From contig OZ024915.1 of NCBI GenBank assembly GCA_964017125.1, positions 20,840,553-20,904,552 on the forward strand: a stretch of 64,000 bases of DNA, given 5' to 3'. Positions 1 through 11,905 of the stretch are shown here, in pieces. Numbering within the stretch: position 1 is the stretch's first letter; each line of letters begins with the position of its first letter. The stretch comes from Flabesymbios commensalis (Eukaryota > Annelida > Polychaeta > Terebellida > Flabelligeridae). The notes beneath the pieces are model-generated. The model worked only from the letters and a program-made list of their open reading frames with translations, did no database searches and had not been told where the DNA came from. Both the position numbers and the translations under genes were made by a program.

Positions 1-38
1 AAAATGTTGGTGTCCCTGCTCCTGGACTATTAACATCA

Positions 39-690
39 GTAGTCCAGGCTGTTAGAGGTCTCTCTGTGCACTTTTGGAAGTAATTGCAATTTTTTGCTCA
101 GATGATCAGTAACATGTACTCTTTCGATCCTGATATAGCGCAGTCAATTCTGACACGATTAACACCTAATTAGCCTGTAATTAGTATCCATAATTAGCAA
201 AATCTGAACACAAATCCAGAGAAAATATTATCTCGAGAATCGGTGGGTCGATTTTAATGATTTGAAGTTCTGTTATCTGTTTGGTAGATAATTGACACAA
301 CAAAAATATTTTTGAGATCAATCATTGTCAAGGTCACGTGATGTGTCGAGGTCAAAGTCAAAATCGAGGAAAATTTGACCATTTTGGACATTAAATAGCG
401 CATTTAAAATGTTTCAAATTATCCAAAAGTATTTGATATATCATTGAAAAAGCCCATCATCTGTAACCTTTCATTTGAGGGTTTATTGGAGTATTTATCT
501 AATAACTGGGGTCGTAATTGTTCGGACGAGTGGTCTACCCATAAATTGCCGTTACCGCACATGTATCGTAAACGGATCAATTATTTTGTTTTAATACACT
601 GTGTATTTTAATGTTGCACAACATGTCATCCACTATTATATATTGCATAAAGGTCAAGGTCAATCAATAACTTCAAAGTCAAAGTCAAGG
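39..690 (+). repeat. Left arm of the long inverted repeat
   Basis: It matches the reverse complement of about 3140-3823. The first ~170 bases match best, including the stretch around GATATAGCGCAGTCAATTC. The inner part (tracts of AAGGTCAAGGTCA type near 650-690) is diverged but collinear. Confidence 0.7.
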
Positions 691-2611
691 TAATATTCGA
701 AATATATTTGATGATGGACGTATATGACATGGAATTTATCAATTTACCATTAAATGGCAAAATAGCCCACGTGGTGAACTTGTCAATTTAACGATACAAT
801 CGTTGATGCAAAATATTGCTCGGTTATTCAAGCAAGTAACATTATCCTACTGGGACCTTTAACGTTTGTCAATATTGTGCATATTTATACACTGCTGAAA
901 AGAAAATATGACAGCTTCCACAGGCTCTGGAAAACAGCACTAAAACTGAAAATGTTACTCAAATTTGTGCAGCGTTTAAATTGAGTCTCTGTGCAGCATT
1001 CTTGATAATTGTCATAATGCTCAATGATTCTCGGTTCATAATATTGATTTCTGATGCAGACCTACAGGGACAGTTATTACTGTTTTAAATCATTTTTTTA
1101 GTAATAGTATCTGATCTACACGAACAAAGTTAGTTTGAAAGCAGCCTTGATGAAGAATGTGTCCTTACTGTGAATACTGACATTGCAGGGTAAGGAGAAA
1201 GTATATTTGTATGCTGATGAGTGTGAAAAAAAAGTATTTAAACATTCAGGATGTTAAAGCGCTATGATATTATTCCAACAAACCATCCAGAGAAACTACA
1301 TAATCAATGTTAAATAACTCTTGATATGTTCAATAGCTACCACCTCTCCTCCAATCCCCAGAAGGTGTGATAAAATTTGCCTGCCAAGCAATGAGTTATA
1401 GCTGATATTAAAGATGTACATTTCATTTCAGTTTCGTGAAAGCACTGCCGATTAGTTTCTCAAGTATGAAAATACATACAAACCTTTCTAAGACTGACAT
1501 GAGATAAACAAAAAAACATCTTGGTTGCCAGTTTGGATGATGGTGCATATCAATACATTCCTTAACGAGCCTGCTATGTTGATTTATTGAGCTGCAATGG
1601 TTCACGCAACACCAACATACACTGTATACAGTATAATAATTTCGATGAATATCTACCAATTACTGTCATTCTCCTTATGTCATGTAGGCCTACACCACTT
1701 TCTAACCAAGGATTGGTGTGCAGACCAAGCTAACGCCTATACGATAGACAATCTTCATAGAAACTGGGATACATTTCAGAGTGATTAAACCATCATTTTT
1801 TTAAATCTTAGCTTCCCTAGCTCTAATCATTATTTGAAGAAACGTATTTTCTTTTTTAATGAAAAAAAACCGTGGTCAACGCTTGGAGTGGACACGACTT
1901 TCCGCTACCTTGCATTACATGACATATGTCAGGATATGTCATCTCCCAAGATGCGTGTTTTCTCCACATTCCATGTTATTATATGGGATATGACAACACC
2001 TCTTTCATGGCAGGATAGGTAAAATGTCAGAATAATATAAATGGTCAGCTTATTTCACCCCCCCCCCCCCCCCATCCCTCTGCAGTCCCGTATGTAAAAA
2101 ATGATGTAGCGCTTGACTCAGTGTCCATTGATGACACCATAATCATCGAAGAATTTGTTGTGTCTCTTTATTCAAAACCGTGTCATCATTCAAGAATGTA
2201 AAACAATCCTATTCGGAGTGTCTCTGTTTATCTCGCCATCGCAGTCCAGGGTGTGCGGCCGTAGTGTTATATTCAGTTTGTGTAACCTTGACACTGGCAT
2301 GACAAATATATAAACCTTTCTCCCTTCACCAGTGGGAATTATTGATTTCTTACTGACCTGACATATCGATAGGCCATTGTGGGAGGAGCTCTCACACCTA
2401 ATCAAAAGTGATACCGACAAATCAAAACCTACGAATTTAAAATCAGTTTTGACTATTTCAGGCTAGTGTTGTTTGATATGTGTGTTCCGATTATTAACAA
2501 TGCTTATTTTGCACTTCCCTCTATGAGTATGTAGGGGCATGCTATGACGTTCTGCTACCCCGCCACCCTCGTCCAAGACAAATGAAAAAACGTCGAAGTC
2601 AGAGGTGCCAA

Positions 2612-2926
2612 AAAAATGAAATGAATCGGGCACATATAGGCTAAACTGTTTGTGCACATATAGGCTAAACTGGGCCAGGAGAACATCGTGAGGATGGTGA
2701 GATGATTGAGATGATACTGTCCTCCAGACACAGGATTCGAAATTCGAGCCCTGGCGGTCTGAGGCCGAGCACGCTCTCGGTCACGGAGGCTCCCCACAAT
2801 ACTGACTTTCACACGTGGATGGGAAAGAAACATTTTTCGTTTCTTTCAAACCGCCGAGACCGGGAACCGAATCCCGAACTCTGGCGTGAAAGGCAGCGGT
2901 GCTAACCACTACCCTAGGGTCCCCGG
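2612..2926 (-). repeat. Dimeric tRNA-derived SINE, copy 1
   Basis: On the minus strand this reads CCCTAGGGTAGTGGTTAGC (an A-box-like start), then a B-box-like GGTTCGGTTCCC equivalent, then a second tRNA-like unit with GGGCTCGAATTTCGAATCC. The tail is rich in CATTT. It is the same repeat as 11483-11810 on the plus strand. Near the tail a ~21-base unit (CACATATAGGCTAAACTG core) is present twice in a row. It lies inside the long-TIR element, so it came later. Confidence 0.7.
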
Positions 2927-3139
2927 CCACTCAGAGGTTCAAAATATGTGATATTTTGACATGGACGTAAACCCTACAAGTATCTAATATATCAATTGCC
3001 TAGACTAAATATCACTTTTACATTGACACTGAGTCACTGACCCGGTCATATAATTAAAATTAACACATTGATTATTTTCGTGTGTTAGAAGGAAGCACAA
3101 CGAAAAGGAATTCATCTGGTCTCAAATCTATTCCTAATT

Positions 3140-3823
3140 GCACTTTAATTTTGACCTTGAAGTTTGCTTAACCTTGAGCTTTATGTTATATGAGATAGTG
3201 CATAATATGTGGAACATCATTAGAAATGTTTTAAAGGAAACTAAATGAAATAGACTGAATTATTCCTCAGATGACAATCTATACATGAGGCATCTGTGGT
3301 ATAGCTAACCCATGAGTAGATCACTTGTCTAGATCATAATGATCCCGGTTTTGGAGATACAGATTACATTATGCCATCCAAATTAAAACTGTTAGATTGG
3401 TGTATAACGATTTTTAATGTGAAATAATTATGTATACTTTGAAACATTCAATATGAGCCTTTTGTTCAGAATATTTAAACTTTGCTCACATCTGACCTTG
3501 ACTAAGCCGCATCACGTGACCTTGACCACTAATCATATGAGGGATATTTTTATCGTGTAGGATATACGTTAAATAAATAACACAATCAAAGATCATTAAA
3601 ATCGATCTACCGATTCTTCAGATATTATTTTTTTCGTATTTTTCCGTGGTTTTGCTAATTATAGATACTAATTAGATGTTAATTAGGTGTTAATCGTGTC
3701 AGAATTGACTGCGCTATATCAGGATCGCAATAGTACATGTTACTGATCATCTGGGCAAAAAATGGTATTTTCTTCCAAAAGTGCACACATTCGCTCTATT
3801 TCGACCCTAACAGCCTGGACTAC
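3140..3823 (-). repeat. Right arm of the long inverted repeat
   Basis: Reverse-complement partner of bases 39-690. The outer tip reads CCTGGACTAC at 3814-3823. Divergence between the arms suggests an old insertion. Confidence 0.7.
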
Positions 3824-4460
3824 AGTCTCTGAAGCTATAGCTCTGTCGGCGGCTAGCACAGCCAGATGTACTGTCCGGTGTGGTTGCTAAGTGAGCTAGA
3901 ATGGACGCGGGCATCTGTCGAATAAAGGCCTGTCGAATAGCGGCCTTGCCAACGACTGCTGTCGTTCCAAACCCGGCCGTCTGCTGTAGACGTCGAAGAA
4001 AACGTGAAGGAATGTCGGTACCCAATTTCTCGCCTGAGATCACTTTATTTACTTGCTCAGGTGTCGTCAAACCCCGTCTCTCGATCAATACTCCTTTGAG
4101 ACTTATGTATTTGTGACTGAGGAATGGCTGCAGTAAAATATCTCGAACGTCCGATAGGGCTGCACAAGTCAGTCTGTATCTTTCATCATCGTCTGTGATG
4201 TCATGAAGGTCAAACTGGGTCTCCAGTTGATTAAACCATAACTTGACATCGTTCGGGTAGAATGGTGCTATTTTGAATTTCGGTAAATTTCTTGATCGTC
4301 GTGATGATCGGCGACGAACTGGAGAGGGGCTTTTTGAAGATTCGCTCCTTGATAAATCTCTCCTTCTTCTATTCTGTCTCGCGACTCTTAAACAATCAGC
4401 TTTCACTCTTTTGAATTCTTCCAGGTTTTCTCTAACTGCCGATTTACTAGCGTCACTCAT
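3824..4460 (-). pseudogene. Fossil Ty3/Gypsy-type retroelement gag fragment
   Basis: A minus-strand frame starts at an ATG at 4460. An Arg/Ser-rich N-terminal part of about 57 residues precedes a segment with FYPNDVKLWFNQLETQF, typical of the gag N-terminal domain common in invertebrate Gypsy-like retroelements (XFWPxxPxxWFxxxExxF type). The copy is broken: the 3.8 kb long-TIR element interrupts it, and a short remnant seems to continue in 1-38 at the window edge. No LTR, protease or polymerase is visible here. The frame is long and still readable, so it is moderately old at most. The flank upstream of the ATG (4461-4620) is probably leader sequence. Confidence 0.65.
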
Positions 4461-7400
4461 ATGAAAGTAAGAGTCTCTATTTCGACACCATTGTGGTCTA
4501 CGTTCGGCGAAGCAAAACCTTCACTTGCTCCTCCTTCGGCCATTTTGAAGTTTGATTTTAAATTATTTAATTAGTAAAGCAATTAAGTACACGGGCCTAT
4601 AGGCTAACTATGTAGATATAAAAGTGTCTAAAATGACATGCATCTTAACCATGCCAGGTTATTGTTGGTAGTCACCCTCTGCCGCACGAAACAGTAGCAC
4701 TGCGAAATCTGACATATCTGAAGTAGATTAGTACATCTGGGTTGTGTCTTGCGATGAAATGTCTTGTAGGCGTGGAGTTGCCGAATGGAATTGTCTTTAA
4801 TATATGGCTTTTGATTTACACATTTTTATAACAAGTAGGGCCTAATTGTGTCGTTGTCGGACACGTAGCACAATATTATGTTAATACGTAAGGATTTGGG
4901 TCCATCAAATATTATGTACACATGCCAATAAAATTGCTAATCTGCTGCTCTAGGCTAATATGTATTAGACAATGTACTGTCCAATCTTTGAAGAAAAAAT
5001 ATTTTTCTCAGAGGTTGGAAAGTGAAATATGATAATATGCTCGAATCAAAACAGCTGTCAAATCGTATGTTTTTTAAATATAAAATAACGAAATTTATGT
5101 CCAAATTCTGGTAACAGGTATCACAATCTAATGATGACACCTGACGGTTGGTTTAAAAACCAACTGGATTTGAAAAACTTTTTGTTTTTTATTAAAAAGA
5201 AAAAATATATTTATTTTCGCTGACAGCTTCTCGCTTGAGTGGCATAGTTTGCATAGCGATTGTAAATACTCTCGCGAAGAACACACACAAAAAAATCTTC
5301 TTTTTTTTCTAAATTTCTTTGTATATATTCCTCCTAAGATAATTTGTACGACTTTGTCATAATCGTTCGTTTTTGTATCAGTTCGCTCGACTCGAGTTGC
5401 GTTGGTTTACAGTCATTTCGATACTTTATTATTCCGATGTTTTCCTAGCTGTAAATGTCTTCGGCTCACTGGCATATCACAGGTCTAATTTTGCGGTTAA
5501 AATGCGCTGTCATTCTGCAAAGATGGGGTCACATTTTCACCGATAAAACTATTTATGTTCGCAACAATAATAACACACAAATAAAAACAAACACACATGG
5601 TTTGGTGGATATGGTCGGCTGGCGACATTTTAATTATTGAACTTTAAGATAAAATTGCAAGACCACAAACTTTCTAACATTATGCAATAATATGCGATGT
5701 TCTTGCATCTTAACTTATGCAATGTTACCGCATGTGGGGCAACATTGCACAATAAACAAACTATGGATAAAATTATGCAATGGGGTGACATTGCATAATT
5801 TATATCCCAGCTGGTTGCTATGACAACCGAATAATTTTCTTTAGCTTATTTGTTAATTGGGGGACTTGCGACCCAGAGAGAACATGTATTTTAAATCAAA
5901 CATTTTGTAAGAAATGGTTAAATAACATCACATCTTTCACTACATTTAAATTGCTAGCATGTAGTGAATTTTCAGCATTAATAACCAATAGTTCCCAATT
6001 AAGCATAAATATACAACTAACATAGCATAAGAAAAACCTGATCAAAATTTTCTAGTCTTTTAGGTGGCCGAAAAGGGGAGGCGGTGGGAATTCGTTTTCA
6101 AAATAAGCATGTCAACCCTGGAAGAAAATTCTCGCAACTGAACAAAGAATTTCTAAAGGCAATGCGCGCCAAAGTCACAAAGGCCTCTGATTGGCTTAGA
6201 GAGCGCGTGGGTGGACACATGATAGTAACATGGTATTTCATTGGTGAAAGCGGAGCATGTGAACCCCCCTCAGCCTACCCAGCTTGCTGCTACTTGGACT
6301 CTAGTAATTAGAGCTGCAATATGGTGCGCCATACAGCTCGATATTTTTTTTCCCGTCGCTCTCATAAATTACCTTAATAGTGAACTATTAAGCGTCACTT
6401 ATTATTATTTTTTTTAATTTGTTTAAAATTTCTGTCGTGTATTTTCACGAATCGCGATAATTTATGCGCGATTCAAGAGAAATGAAAAAAATATTCTTCA
6501 TTTTCTAAACAAAGACCAATTTGAAATTCAATTAGTCTCCGATAAAAAAATTATTTGTTTAATTCTTCGTTTTCTAGGACTAGGTAGATCTCGGATATCC
6601 AATATGGATGCCGCACCACGTGTTTGGAATTCTCCCAAATCACTGCAGAAAAGTATAGCGTCTTAATTTAATATAATAATAATCAGCCCAGACATGATGC
6701 GCACATAACGTGCTCTCTTCGGTCTGCAGGTCACGTGGGGCCCGCTGGCCGCAATAGAGCTAACAGATCAATGTCTCCACGTGGTGGCGGCTAACTTACC
6801 ATTACACAGTATAAAACATTTCTGCTTCTTCTGCAATGAAATATCAAAGAAATGTAATGAATTTGCCCTATTGTCCTAACATTTTCTTTACAGACCAATT
6901 AAGACCTTTTATTCATTCAAAATGCAAGCAATTTTAAAATGGCTCTATTTCCTAATAAAAACTGCACAAGTCGAGGTATCAATTCATTCCGTAATAATAT
7001 TTTGCGTATTGAAATATTCAGAGCACAAAAGTTGGCGGGCGTTTCTCATGGAAACCGAGTCACCTGAATTAGGTGTCGAAACAGTTTTAAAGACAAAAAT
7101 TGTATAAATATTATTCTCCCAGTCGCCGGCAGAGACGTAATTAGGAAAATAACTTTGAAATCCGATATAATTTTAGGAAATTAGACTATTCCGTCTAACG
7201 TGAATTTGTCTAGACTGGATTTTCTGCAAAATCCACCATCTTGAAAATATCGAAACCATGTGGGTTTCTAGAAAAATCTATCGAATTTTTGCTGTTTTTA
7301 TGCGAAACACGAAAACCTCTGTTCGTGCAATTTGTCTGGCTAACCTAATGGCATTTAGTGTACATTTTGACCCAAACTCCTACGTACCTCCATAGAATGT

Positions 7401-7867
7401 TGATTCATTCTATGGTCCCTTACATATAAAACTATCCTTTTCTTATTTTGACTCCATTTGAAGGCGTTTTGTGTCGTCTCAGCATCGATGGTTAACGTAA
7501 TTATCGAGGTAACCTAAAATATAATCGATCAAGAAGGTGTGTGGTCGAATCAACATCGGTGGTCTCCATTATTCTTGTGGGCTCGCCTGTGGATGCGACC
7601 ACCACTACAATCTAAATTATCAGAGTCCTGCTCGGTCAGCAGGAAATGGTTTAATCAAATAAACTCAATTCACAAAGATGATTCCTTTCATTCAGTCTTT
7701 ATTCATGTCATGATCTTGCAGGCAGTGTCAGATAACGTGCTACGAGGTAGAAATGGCAGAGTATGACGGGCTCGCACGTGGCGAGAGTTAGCAGGAAGTT
7801 CTGACTCGTCAGTCAGCGATTCCGTCTAGCTCGGATTCGGCCGCGATGAATCTGCAGTTGAGGTCGC
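4461..7867. other. Noncoding stretch, no recognisable gene
   Basis: I see no convincing coding frame on either strand. The part next to 4461 is probably the leader of the gag fossil. There are small hairpins, for example ATTATGCAATG/CATTGCATAAT around 5773-5800 and CCATAGAATG/CATTCTATGG near 7392-7417. A somewhat GC-rich patch around 6160-6300 contains two ATTGG (inverted CCAAT) words but no supported transcript. Confidence 0.5.
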
Positions 7868-8044
7868 CACAACAAGCTCAAAAATACGAAATACGGGAAT
7901 TTCGTCTCTAGGCTATATCTAACCTAACTGGTAAGTGCTCAGCACAAAAATTAAAAAAAAATTCCGCAGTTCGAGTCTCTGGACATGTTTACATCATATG
8001 GTCTTATTATTAGGCTAAAATAAAATCACCGTTTTTTGCTTTTA
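7868..8044. repeat. Partial copy of the AGGGACTGGCCC MITE family
   Basis: The right half of the palindromic MITE also seen at 24852-25221, 44105-44475 and 49752-50046. Shared parts are GGAATTTCGTCTCTA, GACATGTTTACATCATATGG and AAAATAAAATCACCG. Both terminal repeats are missing. Confidence 0.6.
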
Positions 8045-8653
8045 TGTTCAGCTTTGATCATATCAGCTGGCTACTGACATTTATTTCTGTCTGATTGTGA
8101 TCTATCTTTCATTGTCAAACTTCTCATTTAAAACGCACACATTAGTAGACTAGGTCCAGCCTAATTGAAAGGCAGGCCACATACCGAGTAGGCCTACCTA
8201 TGGTTTGGCTTAAACTTAGCAGTGGGGGGAAGTCAATCATCGCTGTCAATGTCAGTTCAATTTAGGGAGTCTTTATAATTTAATTATGGACAGTTAGGTG
8301 CTGACAAGATTTTGTCAAAACCTCCAAACAACCCAAATAAATGTACCAAATTATTGACCCACCTCCAAAATGTTGTACAATATCTGTGAACCGCCCCCAT
8401 CCAAATTAAAAATTATTATCATTCTTGACAGCATGTTACAACATGAATTAGGCCTACCCCCCCCCCCCTCCACTCTCGAGTCTAGACCATAGTCCCAGTC
8501 TCCTTTATCAACATGATAAAAAAGAATAGAAACAATAATTATCGGGTAAAACCATTCATCTTTTTACAATGTTGATATAGGTGTGTGTGGGTGTGCGTAG
8601 GTGCACAAATTATATGCACAAATGTTTTCAGCTTGTTGTAACATAAATAAATT
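8045..8653. other. Noncoding stretch
   Basis: No coding frame or known repeat recognised. It contains a ~12-base C run near 8457-8468 and a short TG-rich tract near 8580-8600. Confidence 0.4.
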
Positions 8654-9670
8654 ATGGAGACGTCCGAATTTGTTATAAATAGACTTGTTAAGGTAGACTA
8701 TATAGAACAGAAATATATGAAAATACCAGGAAATAAGGAAGAAGAAGAACGAAAAAAGAGATTTTTATCATCGTCGAGTAACGAATTCACACCGAATGCA
8801 AAAATGGCCGACACGCGTGATTCTCCGACCAAAGACACATTAATCCCCAAAAACCCAGGGCCCGTATTCTCGTACAAGTTACGATACATCGTAGGCTTCT
8901 GATTGGTCGAGATGGCCATCTCGACCAATCAGAAGCCTACGATATATCGTAACTTGTACGAGAATACGGGCCCTGGAGAGTTTTCTCTACGCGATATTTA
9001 CAGGGTGCTGACGGATAGAGGGGCCTGCGTGCGGACCAGGCTAAACTCAGGCAGGATCTACAAGGAGTCAAAAAAGAAATGAAAAAGCAAATGAAAGACA
9101 TTAAAAATAATTTGATAATGGAAATTGCTGGAGTTCGAGCACAGGTAGAAACAGTTGAAAATTGGGTGAAGGAATATCTGTACTTTAACTTAATTTATTT
9201 ATTATTTGTGGTCTAATACATCTATAGGTACACATAGGCAAGTTATTTGTACACTTTAAGCGAGACCTAAAATATAGCCAGTTGATTGCAGACATGACCA
9301 CCCGCATTACAACAGTCGAACGCAAAACCAGCATACCAACTCGTGACCCTTTCAGTCCAGCAGTGACTGTCATTGCCACGAAAATGTACAAGTAAAAGCT
9401 AAAGCTCTAATAGACCAAGGCCTGGAGTTACCGAGTGTGAATGTTGTGCGCGCTGTTCGTACACCTTGGAGAAACAACAAGCCTGGGATTATTAAAATAG
9501 AGCTGGAGTCAGTAGAGGAGAAAATACGAATATTAAAAGGAGAGAAGATGCTGGAAACAAAGCAGGGTTATAAAAAAGTTTTCATTAGAGGAGGTAAATC
9601 TCACGAAGAACGCTTAATCCAAAATAATATTCAGGAGGTGTTAACCCTTCTACCACAAGGGCAGCAGTAG
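8654..9670 (+). pseudogene. LINE ORF1-like remnant, coiled coil plus C-terminal domain
   Basis: An ATG at 8654 opens a charged frame that runs to the palindrome at 8855. After the palindrome a coiled-coil segment reads KKEMKKQMKDIKNNL followed by VETVENWVKEYL (about 9065-9185). A further frame from about 9437 to the stop at 9670 contains KVFIRGGKSHEERLIQNN. This resembles the C-terminal part of nucleic-acid-binding ORF1 proteins of invertebrate LINEs, where a basic motif and an ERL-type helix are common. The frame changes between pieces and there is AT-rich extra sequence near 9185-9280, so it is inactive. The family assignment rests on motif memory and was not tested by search. Confidence 0.55.
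8855..8976. repeat. 122-bp near-perfect palindrome (MITE-like)
   Basis: Two 61-base arms meet at 8915/8916 (GATGGCCATC centre) with no spacer. I count one mismatch (ACATC against ATATC). The tips read CCAGGGCCCG. It interrupts the LINE ORF1 frame. Arms this similar suggest a recent insertion or arm correction. Confidence 0.85.
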
Positions 9671-9770
9671 GCCTACAGATTTACTGGGAGTTGCAGATTG
9701 GTGAAGAATGGCGACGGCGATCGAGATGACAACGTACGGGGTGCGCGCGGACCTCCACCTAATAATGAAG

Positions 9771-10586
9771 GGATATCTCGAAAACCCCCTCGACCCCCTC
9801 ACCCCTCGACCCTCGACTTAAAATTTAAAAAAAAAGTTTTTTAATTCGTGAATCAATGTCAGGTCAATGTTGGCTCACCGACTGCGTCTACGTCTGGTGC
9901 ATAAGGGCCTATATAGATTGTGAGTACTTGCCCACCAAACACTGGGCATTAACCCAATGCTGTTTTAATGTTAGCCAGCGTCGAAGACGGTGAGCCACCA
10001 ACTTTGAAACAGCAATGGGTGAATGACTCATGTTTGCTGGAGACTGGATGTGGGCCTATATTAATGGCAACTTATTATTATAAACATGTCTAATGTTGGT
10101 TTAATGCTGTAACACTACGACGCTGGTCCAGCATTAAATTAACATTGGTGTAACGTCTGGTGTTGGCGTGGGACATGCCCCTATATTTTCTTTGGTCTCT
10201 CAGGTGCAGGATGTGAAATCTGTTAGGCCCAACCCTTTAAGTGCTCAGCACGACTATTGTACATTTAAAAGCATTTTAACTTTCAATGCTGGGTTCACAA
10301 GTGATGGGTCAGTCACAAAGTACCTCATTACAATGCTGGAGCAGCATCCCAGATAAAACAAATCCACTGTCTGCTTTTGCTTGGTGGGCAAGTGCTCACA
10401 ATGGGATTATTGTTGCTCCCGCTACAAGCCTATATAAATTATGTACCAGACGTTCAACAGCGCAGGTGGTGAGCCAACATTGACCCGGCATTGATTCACG
10501 AATCAAAAAAACAATTTCAATTTTTTTTTTTTTTTTTAATTCGAGGGTCGAGGGGTAAGAGGGTCGAGGGGGTTTTCGAGTTATCC
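9771..10586. mobile_element. 0.8 kb long-TIR element inside the LINE
   Basis: The left end GGATATCTCGAAAACC is matched in inverted orientation by 10571-10586. The arms extend about 150 bases (9771-9920 and about 10440-10586), including a repeated CCCTCGACCC tract, a poly-A/T run and TGTTGGCTCACC. There is no coding frame of note. LINE-type sequence occurs on both sides. No clear target duplication is seen. Confidence 0.7.
9931..10041. repeat. Diverged GACGTT-hairpin repeat
   Basis: It starts CCCACCAAACAC and ends TGTTTGCTGG, with an internal AACCCAATGCTG and GCGTCGAAGACGG centre. It matches the layout of the CCCAGCAAACACGAGACGTT family (for example 51248-51356). It lies inside the 0.8 kb long-TIR element. 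Further related but more decayed pieces lie at 10090-10165. Confidence 0.5.
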
Positions 10587-10699
10587 ATAAAGAAGAGGGA
10601 ACAAGACAACACCCAGGTCCGTCTTCTCCAGGCTCTCCCAGAAATGGTAATCCCTAGGACAGACCCCAGCCCGACTCATACCATAGAGAACTGCGGTTA

Positions 10700-11480
10700 T
10701 CACAGTGGAATGTTAACGGATGGACAGAGCTCAATGCTAGCCTAAGAGTTGAAATCCTACAACATTTAGACGCTGATATTATTTGTGTCACAGATACCAT
10801 TCTGACTGGTGATAATAAAGCTGAACTAGATGGATATAAATGGTTTGGTGTAAATAGACATTGTGTACATAAAAAAGCTCATAAAAGCTCCGGTGGGGCT
10901 GGGATTTTCGTCAAAGGTGACCTTTTATTTGAATTTGACATAAAGACTATCGATATAACTTATGATGGTATTCTCAGTTTACAATTTCGCCATAAATTCA
11001 CCGAGTACACTTTTATGGTTATCTTGCACCGGAAAATTCTCCATGGAGCAATACGACTGATTTTTACTCGCATCTGATATCTCAGATATATACATATGGT
11101 GACATTGATGGCCTATATATAGTCGCCTCGGAGCTAAATGATCCTATCTGCCACTCTAACGAGTGTCAGATAGGATCCTTTAGCTCCGAGGCGACGATAT
11201 ATATATATATAGCTGGTGATTTCAATTCTTGGATTGGTCAATCACAGGATGGAATCATGGTAATAGAGCATGTTGATGAATTACCGCCACGTATTCTAAT
11301 AGACGACAAAACTAATCTGTACGGCTCACATTTTCTAGATTAAAGGTACACAATTTTGCGTTTTGAGTAACCCCCGAATATAATGATCTCACTTATATCA
11401 ATGGAAGAGGTAAATCTGTTGTAGATTATTTTCTTGTGCCACAGGTATGTTTAGATACATGTCATAAGTTTAATGTGCTT
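10700..11480 (+). pseudogene. LINE endonuclease (EEP-type) remnant
   Basis: Translated pieces contain LDADIICVTDTILTGDN, then DGYKWFGVNRH and SSGGAGIFVKGDLLF, then AGDFNSWIGQS near 11212-11244, and VVDYFLVP near 11424-11447. These match the order of motifs in the apurinic-like endonuclease of non-LTR retrotransposons: a glutamate-region turn, a GGVGI-like strand, GDFN, then a late D-Y/F strand. The pieces lie in more than one frame, and a palindromic hairpin (11122-11195) sits immediately before GDFN. It is non-functional. Confidence 0.65.
11122..11195. repeat. Hairpin repeat with TATATA flanks
   Basis: Arms beginning GTCGCCTCGGAGCTAAA at 11122 and ending TTTAGCTCCGAGGCGAC at 11195 pair around a short CTAAC loop. 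It is flanked by TATATATA on both sides, suggesting insertion at TA-rich target. It interrupts LINE endonuclease sequence just before the GDFN codons. Confidence 0.75.
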
Positions 11481-11482
11481 CC

Positions 11483-11810
11483 GGGCGGGGGCCCTAGGGT
11501 AGTGGTTAGCACCGCTGCCTTTCACGCCAGAGTCCGGGGTTCGGTTCCCGGTCTCGGCGGTTTGAAAGAAACAAAATTGTTTCTTCCCCATCCACGTGTG
11601 AAAGTTAGTATTGTGAGGAGCCTCCGTGACCGAGAGGTAGCGTGCTCGGCCTCAGACCGCCAGGGCTCGAATTTCGAATCCTGTGTCTGGAGGACAGTGT
11701 CATCTCAATCATCTCACCATCCTCAGGAGGTTCTCCTGGCCCAGTTTAGCCTATATGTGCACAAAGGTGGCCTAAAGCCCGATTCATTTCATTTCATTTT
11801 CATTTCATTA
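11483..11810 (+). repeat. Dimeric tRNA-derived SINE, copy 2
   Basis: The head reads CCCTAGGGTAGTGGTTAGC with B-box-like GGTTCGGTTCCC at about 11539-11550. A second tRNA-like unit starts near 11620 (CTCCGTGACCGAGAGGTAGC) with GGGCTCGAATTTCGAATCC at about 11664-11682. The tail is repeated CATTT. It is the same family as 2612-2926 on the minus strand. Two pol III-type promoter units in one SINE point to a dimeric origin. It is inserted in the LINE. Confidence 0.75.
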
Positions 11811-11905
11811 TGTACCAAATGTCACAAAAGACGGGTGTGCTGACAGAAATGATAAAAATGAATCTATTAGGGTAAGGAAAAGTAATACAATACCTAATAG
11901 ACCCA

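Larger units (their letters stand above)
39..3823. mobile_element. Long-TIR (foldback-type) DNA element inserted in a gag fossil
   Basis: Both ends begin GTAGTCCAGGCTGTTAG in inverted orientation. The similarity runs inward about 650 bases on each side with growing divergence. I see no transposase frame between the arms, so this looks like a non-autonomous element. The middle (about 691-3140) is AT-rich, has a 16-base C run near 2058-2073 and carries a SINE. Gag-like sequence abuts the right end and appears to resume in bases 1-38 on the left, which marks this as an insertion into the retroelement fossil. No clear target-site duplication was found, so the superfamily is open; long arms would suit a Mutator-like or foldback element. 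Confidence 0.7.

Noticed and set aside
4460-4620. LTR or primer-binding site upstream of the gag fossil
   Set aside because: No repeated partner or TG...CA-bounded LTR could be recognised within the window.
6160-6300. Possible promoter with two ATTGG boxes
   Set aside because: There is no downstream exon or transcript signal, and two such pentamers are expected by chance.
8654-8928. Overlapping open frames on both strands across the palindrome
   Set aside because: Symmetry of the palindrome makes mirror frames on both strands. Only the part before 8855 has LINE ORF1-like character.
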